A DNA stretch of 64,000 bases from Frankiales bacterium (GTDB taxonomy: Bacteria; Actinomycetota; Actinomycetes; Mycobacteriales; SCTD01), in assembly GCA_025465465.1 (NCBI GenBank), contig JAODND010000088.1:1-64000 (forward strand). Direction: 5' to 3'. The first letter of the stretch is position 1. Every line of letters begins with the position of its first letter. The notes under the pieces were generated by a model that did not search any database, had not been told where the DNA came from, and saw only the letters and a list, made by a program, of their open reading frames with translations. The translations under genes were made by a program, and so were the position numbers. Below, one piece after another: positions 31,122 to 40,361 of the stretch.

Positions 31122-32540
31122 GTGCGCACTCGTCTGATCCTCGTCCCCCTGCTCGCCGCCGCGCTGCTGCCGTTCGCCACGGCCGGAGGCGCGACCACCC
31201 CGGCCCCGGCGTTCACGCAGTACACCTCGCCGGTCGGCGTCGACCTGGTCACGGGGGCCCCTGAGCCCGCCGCGACGGTGATCTACGACGTCAAGCACAA
31301 CCCCGCGGGTGTGCCGGTGTTCGGCATCTACAGCCAGAAGGGCATCGGCGACTCCTGCGGTGAGCCGACACTCGGCTACGACCCCAAGACCGACCGCGTG
31401 CTCTACCAATGTGGCCTGCAGACCCTCCGGGTGACGTTTGCCGCCAACGGCAGGTCGACGTGGACGCCCGTGCAGCCGCTGGTCGAGAGCGCGCAGTCCA
31501 GCGACCCGATCCTGTGGCGTGACACCGACACCAACCGGGTCTGGGTCAACCAGCTCATGCCGCAGGGCTGCTCAGCGCAGGCCTACACCGACGACTTCGG
31601 CAAGACGTGGACGCAGGGCGCGCTGGGCTGCGCACTCGGCATCTCCTTCGACCACCAGACGATCGTCACGGCCAAGCCGCGGACGCTGAAGACGGTCGGC
31701 TACCCCAACGTCCTCTACTACTGCACCAACGACCTCGCCGCGATCGACTGCGGCACCAGCCTCGACGGGGGTCTCACCTACGGCCCGTCGCACCCGGTGT
31801 CGACCGACCCTGGCGAGACCTGCTCGCCCATCGTGGGCCATCTCAAGGCAGCACCTGACGGCACGACCTACCTCATGCCCGACGGCTGCAATGACGAGGC
31901 GGGCAAGCAGGCAGTGTTCGTGACCGAGAACGACGGCCTCACCTGGACCAAGCACTCGATCGGCCACTCCACCGAGGGTGACGCCGGGCACCCGTCGCTC
32001 GCGGTCGGCAAGGACGGCACCGTCTACGCCGCCTGGGGCTCGCACGACAACGAGGCCGGCGGTGGCCGGGTGCAGGTGTCCGTCAGCACGTCCAAGGGCG
32101 CCCACTGGACGATGCCGGCCGTGCTGGGCAAGGACCTCGGCGTCAAGGTGTCGCGCTTCCCGCTCGCGGTGGCCGGTGACGGGGACCGGGCGGCGGTGGC
32201 CTACCTCGGCAGCACCAACGACGGCAACCCTGGCGACCGCAAGCACTTCACGGGTGTCTGGCGGATGTACGTCTCCTACACCTACGACCGCGGGAGGCAC
32301 TGGAAGACCTACGACGCGACGCCCGCCAGCCCCGTGCAGGTCGGCTCGATCTGCACCGGCGGGACCTCGTGCACCGACGACCGCAACCTGCTCGACTTCA
32401 ACGACATGGTGCTGGACGGCAAGGGCCGCGTGGTCATCGCCTTCGCCGACGGCTGCCTCAAGGCCAGGTGCACCCCCGCGGACCGACTGCGGAAGGGCGC
32501 GGTCATCCGCCAGACGACCGGCCCGGCGCTCTACCGCTAG
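31122..32540 (+). CDS. exported sialidase-fold (BNR-like) protein
   Basis: A 472-residue exported protein with a signal peptide (LILVPLLAAALLPFATAGG, about 4-24). Repeated Asp-box-like turns such as TDDFGKTWTQG, TENDGLTWTKH and STSKGAHWTMP, with strands like HPSLAVGKDGTVYAAWGSHD, indicate a six-bladed propeller of the sialidase/BNR superfamily. No clear sialidase Arg triad is evident, so glycosidase activity is not claimed. A second protein of this kind lies at 52332. Start GTG 31122. Its TAG overlaps the convergent thioesterase stop in the shared CTAG 32537-32540. Confidence 0.75.
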   Translation: MRTRLILVPLLAAALLPFATAGGATTPAPAFTQYTSPVGVDLVTGAPEPAATVIYDVKHNPAGVPVFGIYSQKGIGDSCGEPTLGYDPKTDRVLYQCGLQTLRVTFAANGRSTWTPVQPLVESAQSSDPILWRDTDTNRVWVNQLMPQGCSAQAYTDDFGKTWTQGALGCALGISFDHQTIVTAKPRTLKTVGYPNVLYYCTNDLAAIDCGTSLDGGLTYGPSHPVSTDPGETCSPIVGHLKAAPDGTTYLMPDGCNDEAGKQAVFVTENDGLTWTKHSIGHSTEGDAGHPSLAVGKDGTVYAAWGSHDNEAGGGRVQVSVSTSKGAHWTMPAVLGKDLGVKVSRFPLAVAGDGDRAAVAYLGSTNDGNPGDRKHFTGVWRMYVSYTYDRGRHWKTYDATPASPVQVGSICTGGTSCTDDRNLLDFNDMVLDGKGRVVIAFADGCLKARCTPADRLRKGAVIRQTTGPALYR

Positions 32541-32941
32541 CTGCGCCCGATCTGGTCGCTGCGGTCGAGGTTCGCCAGCCGCAGCTGGCCCTTGGCGACG
32601 AGCCGGCCCTGCTCGTCGGTGATGTCGACGTCCCAGAGCTGCTGGCTGCGGCCGCGGTGGATCGGCGTCGAGCGCGCCGTCAGCGTCCCCTCGCGGGTCG
32701 CCCGGATGAAGTTCGTGTGGTTCGACGTCCCGACCACCGGTCCGTCGTACCAGACCGCGCCGGACATGCTGCCGACCGACTCGACGACCGAGCAGAGCAC
32801 CCCGCCGTGCAGGATCCCGTAGGGCTGCTGCAGCTGCGGCGTGATGGTGAACTGCGCGGTGACGCCGTCCTTGGTCAGCTCGGTGACCTCGAGCCCGATG
32901 AGCTGGTCGAAGTGGCTGGGAGTGGCGGCGTCGTCGCTCAT
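32537..32941 (-). CDS. PaaI-type hot-dog thioesterase
   Basis: A 134-residue hot-dog thioesterase. The family block PYGILHGGVLCSVVESVGSMSG carries the HGG active-site turn, followed by NHTNFIRATREGTLTARSTPIHRGRSQQLWDVDI. It would hydrolyse acyl- or aryl-CoA; substrate unknown. Start ATG 32941 overlaps the stop of the RibD-like gene (ATGA), so it is the last gene of a pirin - RibD-like - thioesterase operon. The longer reading to 33097 would run back into RibD-like coding sequence. Confidence 0.87.
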   Translation of the reverse strand: MSDDAATPSHFDQLIGLEVTELTKDGVTAQFTITPQLQQPYGILHGGVLCSVVESVGSMSGAVWYDGPVVGTSNHTNFIRATREGTLTARSTPIHRGRSQQLWDVDITDEQGRLVAKGQLRLANLDRSDQIGRS

Positions 32942-33639
32942 GAGTCCGACCGTATGACGGACCAGCGCGCCAGCAGGACGCCGGGGTCGTCGTCGTCGTC
33001 GTCGACGACGAGCGAGCGCAGCGCAAGCCGGGCCGCAGCCGCACCGCTCAGCAGCCGAGGCCCGGCGCCGACGAGGCTGGGGGAGGTGGTGAGGCACAGC
33101 TCGTCCACGACGCCGGCGGCCAGCAGGGAGGTGAGCAGCGACGGGCCGCCCTCGCAGAGCAGCCGGCTGAGGCCCCGGTCGTGCAGGGACCGCCTGAGCA
33201 TCAGCGGATCCGTCGTGCGGATGACCTCGACGCCCTGCGGCGTCGCGACCCCCTCCGGCACAGCGAGGATCACCGGGCCCTGGAGCACCTTGGCGTCGGG
33301 GTCGAGCTGACCGCGGCGGCTGACGATGACCACCGGCGGCTGGCCGGCGCGACCGTGCGCCTGCCGCCAGGTCCGTGCCCCCTCGCCGTACTGCACGGGG
33401 CCGTAGTCCTCGGCGTGGACCGTGCCGGCACCGACGATGACCGCGTCGCTCACCGCCCGCAACGCCCGGAAGACGGCCTTGTCCGCCGGGCCGCCGAGTG
33501 ACGCCGACCGGCCGTCGACCGCCACCACCCCGTCGACGGACGCGACGAACCCGGCCCGCAGATGCGGACCGGGCAGGTCGTAGAGGTCGAGCAGGTCCTC
33601 GGGAACGAGGTCCCGGACCTCGGGGTGGAGGAGGCGCAC
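32938..33639 (-). CDS. RibD C-terminal-domain reductase (pyrimidine reductase family)
   Basis: A 233-residue member of the RibD-C/dihydrofolate-reductase-fold family. HLRAGFVASVDGVVAVDGRSASLGGPADKAVFRALRAVSDAVIVGAGTV is the typical N-terminal NADPH-binding half, with CEGGPSLLTSLLAAGVVDELCLTTSPSLVG near the end. Members reduce riboflavin precursors or other heterocycles. As it lies outside a rib cluster and between pirin and thioesterase genes, its substrate is open. Start GTG 33639, 4 bp after the pirin stop, and overlap with the next gene indicate co-transcription. Confidence 0.87.
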   Translation of the reverse strand: MRLLHPEVRDLVPEDLLDLYDLPGPHLRAGFVASVDGVVAVDGRSASLGGPADKAVFRALRAVSDAVIVGAGTVHAEDYGPVQYGEGARTWRQAHGRAGQPPVVIVSRRGQLDPDAKVLQGPVILAVPEGVATPQGVEVIRTTDPLMLRRSLHDRGLSRLLCEGGPSLLTSLLAAGVVDELCLTTSPSLVGAGPRLLSGAAAARLALRSLVVDDDDDDPGVLLARWSVIRSDS

Positions 33640-33643
33640 GTCC

Positions 33644-34615
33644 CTATCGGACCACGTGCGGCATCAGGGCGTTGGGGGGGATCTGGCCGAAGCGGCCGGA
33701 CTGGAAGTCCTCGACCGCCTGCATCAGCTCCTCGCGGGTGTTCATGACGAACGGCCCGTACTGCGCCACCGGCTCGCGGATCGGTTGCCCTCCGAGCACC
33801 AGCACCTCGAGCGAGCCGTGCCGGCTCTCCTGGGTGTCGTCGGCCGTGATCGTGAGGTGGTCTCCGGTGCCGAAGACGACCGTCTGTCCGGTGTGCATCG
33901 GCCGGCCCTCGGTGCCCGCACGGCCGTGACCGCCGAGGACGTAGACCAGCGCGTTGTAGGAGACGTCCCACGGCAGGCTGAGCTGCGCGCCGGGGGCGAC
34001 GGTCGCGTGCAGGAACGTGATCGGGGTGTGGGTGCTGCCGGGGCCCTTGTTGCCCGCCAGCTCGCCGGCGATGACGCGCACCAGTGCGCCGCCGTCGTCG
34101 CTCGCGAGCAGCGTCACGTCGCCGCCCTCGAGGTTCTGGTAAGCCGGTGCGATCAGCTTGTCGCGGCGCGGGAGGTTCACCCACAGCTGGACGCCGTGGA
34201 AGACTCCGCCGCCCTCGACGAGGTCCGCGGGCGGCGTCTCGATGTGGAGGATGCCGCCGCCGGCGGTCATCCACTGCGTCGCGCCGTCCTTGATGAAGCC
34301 GCCACCGCCGTGGCTGTCCTGGTGCTGGAAGGCGCCGTCGATGATGTAGGTCACCGTCTCGAACCCACGGTGCGGGTGCCAGTTGGTGCCCTTGGGCTCC
34401 CCAGGCGCGTACTCCACCTCGCCCATCTGATCCATCATGATGAACGGGTCGAGGTCGCGGGTCTCGATGCCCGCGAAGGCCCGGCGCACCGGGAAGCCCT
34501 CGCCCTCGAAGCCCTGCGGCGCGGTGGTCACCTGCTTCACCGGCCGCTCGGTGTCCCCGAGGCCGGGGCGCGGGATGCGCGGCAGGGCGATGGTGTCGGC
34601 GGTGACGGCTGGCAT
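33644..34615 (-). CDS. pirin family protein
   Basis: A bicupin pirin of 323 residues. The N-terminal cupin has the metal-ligand cluster [23 protein letters not shown] (His residues) and later [13 protein letters not shown]. The C-terminal cupin carries [11 protein letters not shown] and [26 protein letters not shown], the pirin terminal signature. Some pirins have quercetinase activity; others act in redox regulation. ATG 34615 is preceded by the Shine-Dalgarno GAGGAG. First gene of a three-gene operon; a TTGC-N4-GCAA palindrome lies just upstream. Confidence 0.92.
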   Translation of the reverse strand: MPAVTADTIALPRIPRPGLGDTERPVKQVTTAPQGFEGEGFPVRRAFAGIETRDLDPFIMMDQMGEVEYAPGEPKGTNWHPHRGFETVTYIIDGAFQHQDSHGGGGFIKDGATQWMTAGGGILHIETPPADLVEGGGVFHGVQLWVNLPRRDKLIAPAYQNLEGGDVTLLASDDGGALVRVIAGELAGNKGPGSTHTPITFLHATVAPGAQLSLPWDVSYNALVYVLGGHGRAGTEGRPMHTGQTVVFGTGDHLTITADDTQESRHGSLEVLVLGGQPIREPVAQYGPFVMNTREELMQAVEDFQSGRFGQIPPNALMPHVVR

Positions 34616-34636
34616 GGAGAGCTCCTCGATAGGTTG

Positions 34637-34648
34637 TTGCGTTTGCAA
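34637..34648. promoter_or_regulatory. TTGC-N4-GCAA palindrome upstream of pirin
   Basis: TTGCGTTTGCAA lies 22 bp upstream of the pirin start, in the 223-bp space shared with the divergent kinase gene. The same spacing occurs before the nitroreductase gene (59249-59260). Likely site for a MarR/HxlR-type or similar dimeric regulator; the regulator is not in the window. Confidence 0.45.
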
Positions 34649-34838
34649 TCATCTTCAACCGCAGGCGTCCTTGCAACCTTCCCAGCCAGGGACTGCTCAC
34701 CTGAGCTCTCCAAAATCAGGACGAACCGGGCAAGGCTCCCTTTGCCGCGCTGCTCGCTGTACCGCCGGGCCGGGTGGTGAGGGAGACTTCTGGGACGCAC
34801 CGTCTGCGACACAGGTGTCACACCACGTGAGGGGATCC

Positions 34839-37800
34839 ATGACCACCGAGCTCACGACCGAGGCTGCCCTCCCGGCCCAGGACAGCCCGTACGAACGCGA
34901 CCTCATCGACGTCCTGAACGCGCTCACCGCGCTGTCCTCCGGCGACTTCGCCGTGCGGCTGGAACCGCGCAACGGGGTCGTGGGGCAGGTGGCCGAGCGG
35001 GTCAACCAGCTGGCGGCACTCAACGAGCGGCGCACCCGCGAGCTGGTCCGCGCCAGCCGGGTGATCGGCCGTGAGGGCCGCATGACGGAGCGCCTCGACG
35101 AGGTGGGGGCCGAGGGTGACTGGTCCACCGGGGCCGCCGCGGTCAACAGCCTGATCGACGACCTGGTCCGCCCCACGACCGAGGTCGCGCGAGTCATCGC
35201 CGCTGTTGCCGAGGGTGACCTGTCGCAGCAGATGGCCCTGGAGATCGCGGGGCAGCCGGTCAAGGGCGAGTTCCTGCGCATCGGCACCACCGTCAACACG
35301 ATGGTCGACCAGCTGTCGTCGTTTGCCGACGAGGTGACCCGCGTGGCGCGTGAGGTCGGCACCGAGGGCAAGCTCGGCGGCCAGGCCCAGGTGCGCGGGG
35401 TCAGCGGCGTCTGGCGCGACCTCACCGAGTCGGTGAACTCGATGGCCGGCAACCTGACCAGCCAGGTCCGCAACATCGCCCAGGTCACCACGGCGGTGGC
35501 CCAGGGCGACCTCTCGCAGAAGATCACGGTCGACGCCCGCGGCGAGATCCTCGAGCTCAAGAGCACCGTCAACACGATGGTCGACCAGCTGTCGTCGTTT
35601 GCCGACGAGGTGACCCGCGTGGCGCGTGAGGTCGGCACCGAGGGCCGGCTCGGCGGTCAGGCGCAGGTGAAGGGCGTCTCCGGCACCTGGCGCGACCTCA
35701 CCGACTCGGTGAACTCCATGGCGTCCAACCTCACCGACCAGGTCCGCAACATCGCGCAGGTCGCCACCGCGGTGGCGAAGGGCGACCTGTCGCAGAAGAT
35801 CACCGTCGACGCGAAGGGCGAGGTCGCGGCGCTGGCGCAGACGATGAACGCGATGGTCGACCAGCTGTCGTCGTTCGCCGACGAGGTGACCCGCGTGGCC
35901 CGTGAGGTCGGCACCGAGGGCAAGCTCGGCGGCCAGGCCGACGTGCCGGGCGTCGGCGGCACCTGGAAGGACCTCACCGACTCGGTGAACTCGATGGCCG
36001 GCAACCTGACCAGCCAGGTCCGCAACATCGCGCAGATCGTCACGGCCGTCGCGAAGGGCGACCTGTCGCAGAAGATCACCGTTGACGCCAAGGGCGAGGT
36101 GGCGGCCCTCGCCGACACCATCAACTCCCTGACCGACACGCTGCTGCTGTTCGCCGAGCAGGTGACCACCGTGGCGCGTGAGGTCGGCACCGAGGGCAAG
36201 CTCGGCGGCCAGGCCGAGGTCCCCGGCGTCGCAGGCACGTGGAAGGACCTCACCGACAACGTCAACTCGATGGCGTCCAACCTCACCGCTCAGGTGCGCG
36301 ACATCGCGCAGGTCACGACTGCCGTCGCGCGAGGGGACCTGTCGCAGAAGGTCTCCGTCGACGTCAAGGGCGAGACGCTCGAGCTGAAGTCGACGATCAA
36401 CACCATGGTCGACCAGCTGTCGTCGTTCGCGGACGAGGTGACCCGCGTCGCCCGTGAGGTCGGCACCGAGGGCAAGCTCGGCGGGCAGGCCCAGGTGAAG
36501 GGCGTGTCCGGCACGTGGAAGGACCTGACGGACAACGTCAACTTCATGGCCGGCAACCTGACCAGCCAGGTCCGCAACATCGCCCAGGTCGCCACCGCCG
36601 TCGCCAAGGGTGACCTGTCGCAGAAGATCACCGTCGACGCCCAGGGCGAGATCCTCGAGCTCAAGAGCACCGTCAACACGATGGTCGACCAGCTGTCGTC
36701 GTTTGCCGACGAGGTGACCCGCGTGGCCCGTGAGGTCGGCACCGAGGGCAAGCTCGGCGGCCAGGCCCAGGTCCGTGGCGTCAGCGGCACCTGGCGTGAC
36801 CTCACCGAAAACGTGAACGGCATGGCCGGCAACCTCACCAGCCAGGTCCGCAACATCGCCCAGGTCACCACCGCGGTGGCCCAGGGCGACCTCTCGCAGA
36901 AGATCACCGTCGACGCCAAGGGCGAGGTCGCGGCCCTGGCCCAGACCATCAACACCATGGTCGACCAGCTGTCGTCGTTTGCCGACGAGGTGACCCGCGT
37001 GGCCCGTGAGGTCGGCACCGAGGGCCGGCTCGGCGGCCAGGCGCAGGTGAAGGGCGTCTCCGGCACCTGGCGCGACCTCACCGACAACGTGAACTACATG
37101 GCGGCCAACCTCACGGGTCAGGTCCGCAACATCGCCCAGGTCGCCACCGCTGTCGCTCGGGGCGACCTGTCGCAGAAGATCACCGTCGACGCGCAGGGCG
37201 AGATCCTCGAGCTGAAGAACGTCGTCAACACGATGGTCGACCAGCTGTCGTCGTTTGCCGACGAGGTGACCCGCGTGGCCCGTGAGGTCGGCACCGAGGG
37301 CAAGCTGGCCGGTCAGGCGCAGGTCAAGGGGGTGTCCGGCACCTGGCGCGACCTCACCGACTCGGTGAACTTCATGGCCTCCAACCTGTCCAGCCAGGTC
37401 CGCAACATCGCGCTCGTGACGACCGCCGTCGCCCAGGGCGACCTGTCGCAGAAGATCACCGTCGACGCGCAGGGCGAGATCCTCGACCTCAAGAGCACCG
37501 TCAACACGATGGTCGACCAGCTCTCCGCCTTTGCCGCCGAGGTCACCCGCGTCGCGCGTGAGGTCGGCACCGAGGGCAAGCTCGGCGGCCAGGCCGAGGT
37601 CGCCGGGGTGTCCGGCACGTGGCGCCACCTCACGGAAAACGTCAACCAGCTCGCCGGCAACCTGACGACGCAGGTGCGTGCCATCGCCGAGGTCTCCACG
37701 GCCGTGACCCGCGGCGACCTGACCCGCTCGGTCAACGTCGAGGCGCAGGGCGAGGTGGCGGAGCTCAAGGACAACATCAACCAGATGATCGCCAACCTGC

Positions 37801-39752
37801 GCACGACCACGGAGATCAACGCCCAGCAGGACTGGCTCAAGAGCAACCTGGCGCGCATCGGCGGGCAGCTGCAGGGCCAGCGCGACCTGGCGGCCGTCAC
37901 CAGGATGATCATGAGCGAGGTGACTCCGGTCATCGAGGCGCAGCACGGCGCGTTCTTCCTGAGCGAACCCACCGAGGAGGGTCAGGTGCTGCGCCGGGCG
38001 GCCAGCTATGGCGCGCCCGCCGACGGTGAGGAGCTGGTGTTCGCCCTCGGTGAGGGCCTCGTCGGGCAAGCCGCGGTGGAGCGGCGGTCGATCCGCGTGC
38101 CGGCCGTGCCGCCGGAGTACCTCACGCTGCGCAGCGGCCTGGGCGAGGCCGCGCCCGCCGACCTGTTCGTCGTGCCGGTGCTGTTCGAGGAGCAGGTCCT
38201 GGGCGTCATCGAGCTGGCATCCCTGCAGCACTTCAGCGAGGTCCACACCGGCTTCCTCTCGCAACTGGTCGAGACCATCGGCGTCGTGCTCAACACGATC
38301 ATCGCCAACGTCCGCACCGAGGAGCTGCTCGAACAGTCGCAGCGGCTGGCGCAGGAGCTGCAGGTGCAGTCGGTCGAGCTGCAGCGCACCAACGCCGAGC
38401 TCGAGGACAAGGCGCGGCTGCTCACGGAGCAGTCGAGCGACCTCGAGATCAAGAACCGCGAGATCGAGCTGGCCCGTCTCGGGCTCGAGGAGAAGGCGGA
38501 GCAGCTGGCCCTGTCCTCCCAGTACAAGTCAGAGTTCCTGGCGAACATGAGCCACGAGCTGCGGACCCCGCTCAACAGCCTGCTGATCCTGGCGAAGCTG
38601 CTGGCCGACAACCCGGAGAGCAACCTCACCGACAAGCAGATCGAGTTTGCCCGCACCATCCACAACGCGGGCAGCGACCTGCTCTCGCTGATCAACGACA
38701 TCCTCGACCTGTCCAAGGTGGAGGCCGGCAAGATGGACGTCCACCCGGCACCGATCGTGCTCGCCGACGTGTGCGACTACGTCGAGAGCGCCTTCGGCCC
38801 GTTGGCAGAGCAGCAGGGGCTCGAGCTCGTCGTCGACCTCGACGAGGGAGTCCTGCCGGCCGTCGTGACCGACGAGCAGCGGCTGCAGCAGGTGCTGAAG
38901 AACCTGCTGTCCAACGCCATGAAGTTCACCGAGCGCGGCAGCGTCTCGCTGAAGGTCCACCGGGCGATGCCGGCAGCGCCGTTCGGCGTGCCCACGCTCG
39001 ACGACGCCGAGCAGGTCGTGGCCTTCAGCGTCACCGACACCGGGATCGGGGTGCCTCCGGACAAGCTGAAGCTGATCTTCGAGGCCTTCCAGCAGGCCGA
39101 CGGCACGACCAGTCGCAAGTACGGCGGCACCGGCCTCGGGCTGTCCATCTCCCGCGAGATCGCCAGGCTGCTCGGCGGCGCCATCGCCGTGGAGAGCGAG
39201 GCCGGCCGCGGCAGCACCTTCACGCTGTACGTCCCGGCGACCTACCCGTTCGGCGACCGCGACAGCATCGTCGCTCTCATCGACGCCCCATCCCCGACGG
39301 CGCCGCGCCACGTGCCCATGCTCACGGCCTCCCCGAGCGCCGCAGTGCCGATCGACGGGCCCGACCCGCTGCAGGGTGCCACGGTGCTCGTGGTCGATGA
39401 CGACGTCCGCAACGTCTTCGCCCTCACCAGCGCGCTCGAGCTGCACGGCATGCACGTCCTGTATGCCGACAACGGCCGCGACGGCATCCGACTGCTGCAC
39501 GAGAACGGCCAGGTCGACCTGGTGCTCATGGACGTGATGATGCCGGACATGGACGGCAACGAGACGACCAGCGAGATCCGGCGCATCCCCTCGCTGCAAG
39601 GGCTTCCGGTGCTGTTCCTCACGGCCAAGGCGATGCCTGGCGACCGCGACAAGAGCCTGGCTGCGGGCGCCTCCGACTACATCACCAAGCCCGTCGACCT
39701 CGACCGGCTGCTGACCGTCATGCGGTCCTGGCTCGTCGGCAACGGCAGCTAG
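34839..39752 (+). CDS. giant poly-HAMP hybrid histidine kinase
   Basis: A soluble hybrid kinase of 1637 residues without transmembrane segments. From about residue 155 to 982 are nine 92-residue repeats built around [37 protein letters not shown], and [21 protein letters not shown], the poly-HAMP arrangement of fungal Nik1 (group III) kinases. A GAF domain follows (about 1015-1155), then a coiled coil, HisKA with [16 protein letters not shown] (His1239), HATPase with [13 protein letters not shown] and [20 protein letters not shown], and a receiver (about 1514-1637; Asp1565). ATG 34839 follows GTGAGGGG. It is coupled to a response regulator and a phosphatase; osmotic or stress sensing is inferred. 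Confidence 0.93.
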   Translation: MTTELTTEAALPAQDSPYERDLIDVLNALTALSSGDFAVRLEPRNGVVGQVAERVNQLAALNERRTRELVRASRVIGREGRMTERLDEVGAEGDWSTGAAAVNSLIDDLVRPTTEVARVIAAVAEGDLSQQMALEIAGQPVKGEFLRIGTTVNTMVDQLSSFADEVTRVAREVGTEGKLGGQAQVRGVSGVWRDLTESVNSMAGNLTSQVRNIAQVTTAVAQGDLSQKITVDARGEILELKSTVNTMVDQLSSFADEVTRVAREVGTEGRLGGQAQVKGVSGTWRDLTDSVNSMASNLTDQVRNIAQVATAVAKGDLSQKITVDAKGEVAALAQTMNAMVDQLSSFADEVTRVAREVGTEGKLGGQADVPGVGGTWKDLTDSVNSMAGNLTSQVRNIAQIVTAVAKGDLSQKITVDAKGEVAALADTINSLTDTLLLFAEQVTTVAREVGTEGKLGGQAEVPGVAGTWKDLTDNVNSMASNLTAQVRDIAQVTTAVARGDLSQKVSVDVKGETLELKSTINTMVDQLSSFADEVTRVAREVGTEGKLGGQAQVKGVSGTWKDLTDNVNFMAGNLTSQVRNIAQVATAVAKGDLSQKITVDAQGEILELKSTVNTMVDQLSSFADEVTRVAREVGTEGKLGGQAQVRGVSGTWRDLTENVNGMAGNLTSQVRNIAQVTTAVAQGDLSQKITVDAKGEVAALAQTINTMVDQLSSFADEVTRVAREVGTEGRLGGQAQVKGVSGTWRDLTDNVNYMAANLTGQVRNIAQVATAVARGDLSQKITVDAQGEILELKNVVNTMVDQLSSFADEVTRVAREVGTEGKLAGQAQVKGVSGTWRDLTDSVNFMASNLSSQVRNIALVTTAVAQGDLSQKITVDAQGEILDLKSTVNTMVDQLSAFAAEVTRVAREVGTEGKLGGQAEVAGVSGTWRHLTENVNQLAGNLTTQVRAIAEVSTAVTRGDLTRSVNVEAQGEVAELKDNINQMIANLRTTTEINAQQDWLKSNLARIGGQLQGQRDLAAVTRMIMSEVTPVIEAQHGAFFLSEPTEEGQVLRRAASYGAPADGEELVFALGEGLVGQAAVERRSIRVPAVPPEYLTLRSGLGEAAPADLFVVPVLFEEQVLGVIELASLQHFSEVHTGFLSQLVETIGVVLNTIIANVRTEELLEQSQRLAQELQVQSVELQRTNAELEDKARLLTEQSSDLEIKNREIELARLGLEEKAEQLALSSQYKSEFLANMSHELRTPLNSLLILAKLLADNPESNLTDKQIEFARTIHNAGSDLLSLINDILDLSKVEAGKMDVHPAPIVLADVCDYVESAFGPLAEQQGLELVVDLDEGVLPAVVTDEQRLQQVLKNLLSNAMKFTERGSVSLKVHRAMPAAPFGVPTLDDAEQVVAFSVTDTGIGVPPDKLKLIFEAFQQADGTTSRKYGGTGLGLSISREIARLLGGAIAVESEAGRGSTFTLYVPATYPFGDRDSIVALIDAPSPTAPRHVPMLTASPSAAVPIDGPDPLQGATVLVVDDDVRNVFALTSALELHGMHVLYADNGRDGIRLLHENGQVDLVLMDVMMPDMDGNETTSEIRRIPSLQGLPVLFLTAKAMPGDRDKSLAAGASDYITKPVDLDRLLTVMRSWLVGNGS
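35301..37784 (+). repeat. 276-bp tandem repeats encoding HAMP units
   Basis: Nine in-frame copies with an exact 276-bp period; the anchor ATGGTCGACCAGCT or its variant starts at 35301, 35577, 35853, 36129, 36405, 36681, 36957, 37233 and 37509. The fourth copy diverges most (ITNSLTD-type text replaces MVDQLSS). Copies are very similar at DNA level, so the array could expand or contract by recombination. Confidence 0.9.
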
Positions 39753-40361
39753 GTGGAGCACCGACGTGCGACCGTGCTCATGGTCGACGACCGGTCCGAG
39801 AACCTGCTGGCGCTCGAGGCCATCCTCTCTGGGTTGGGCCACCAGCTGGTGCGGGCCAGCTCCGGCGAGGAGGCGCTCAAGCGGCTGCTCGTCGAAGACG
39901 TCGCACTGATCCTGCTCGACGTGCAGATGCCGGGCATGGACGGCTTCGAGACGGCACAGCACATCAAGTCGCGGGAGCGGACCCGCGACATCCCGATCGT
40001 GTTCCTGACGGCGATCGACGGCGAGGCGCACCAGGCGTTTCGCGGCTATGCCGCCGGCGCGGTCGACTACCTGTCCAAGCCGTTCGACCCGTGGGTGCTG
40101 CGGGCCAAGGTGTCGGTCTTCATCGAGCTGCACGAGCGTCGGCGCGAGCTCGCCGCCCGGGTGGCCGAGGTCGAGGCCCGGCTGGCCGGGCTCGAGGCCG
40201 AGCGGCTGTCGGCTCTGCTCGTGCGCAGCCAGGTCCACCTCGACACCGCGGTCGAGGCCGTCGAGGAGGGGGCCGACGCGACGCCCGCGCTGCTCGCGGC
40301 CCAGGATGCCTGCCGTCAGCTCGCCCAGCTGCTCGGATCGCCCAGGGCGGCGCGGGCGTGA
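39753..40361 (+). CDS. response regulator, receiver with helical tail
   Basis: A 202-residue protein with a complete receiver: VLMVDDRSENLLALEAIL, acceptor Asp in ALILLDVQMPGMDGFE, IVFLTAID, and the Lys of DYLSKPFDPWVLRAKV. After about residue 125 it continues as a long helix (ELHERRRELAARVAEVEARLAGLEAERL in parts) and a small acidic end; there is no DNA-binding domain. It starts immediately after the kinase stop and overlaps the phosphatase gene by GTGA. Likely a relay from the kinase to the phosphatase, possibly by helix-mediated contact. Confidence 0.88.
   Translation: MEHRRATVLMVDDRSENLLALEAILSGLGHQLVRASSGEEALKRLLVEDVALILLDVQMPGMDGFETAQHIKSRERTRDIPIVFLTAIDGEAHQAFRGYAAGAVDYLSKPFDPWVLRAKVSVFIELHERRRELAARVAEVEARLAGLEAERLSALLVRSQVHLDTAVEAVEEGADATPALLAAQDACRQLAQLLGSPRAARA

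Noticed and set aside
35301..37784. Regular repeats considered as CRISPR or an assembly duplication
   Set aside because: The 276-bp units are coding, in frame and each slightly different, consistent with HAMP repeats; spacing is far too long for CRISPR.
34818..38264. 1148-codon open frame antisense to the HAMP repeats
   Set aside because: It mirrors the repeat period, has no domain and is a GC-rich shadow of the kinase gene.
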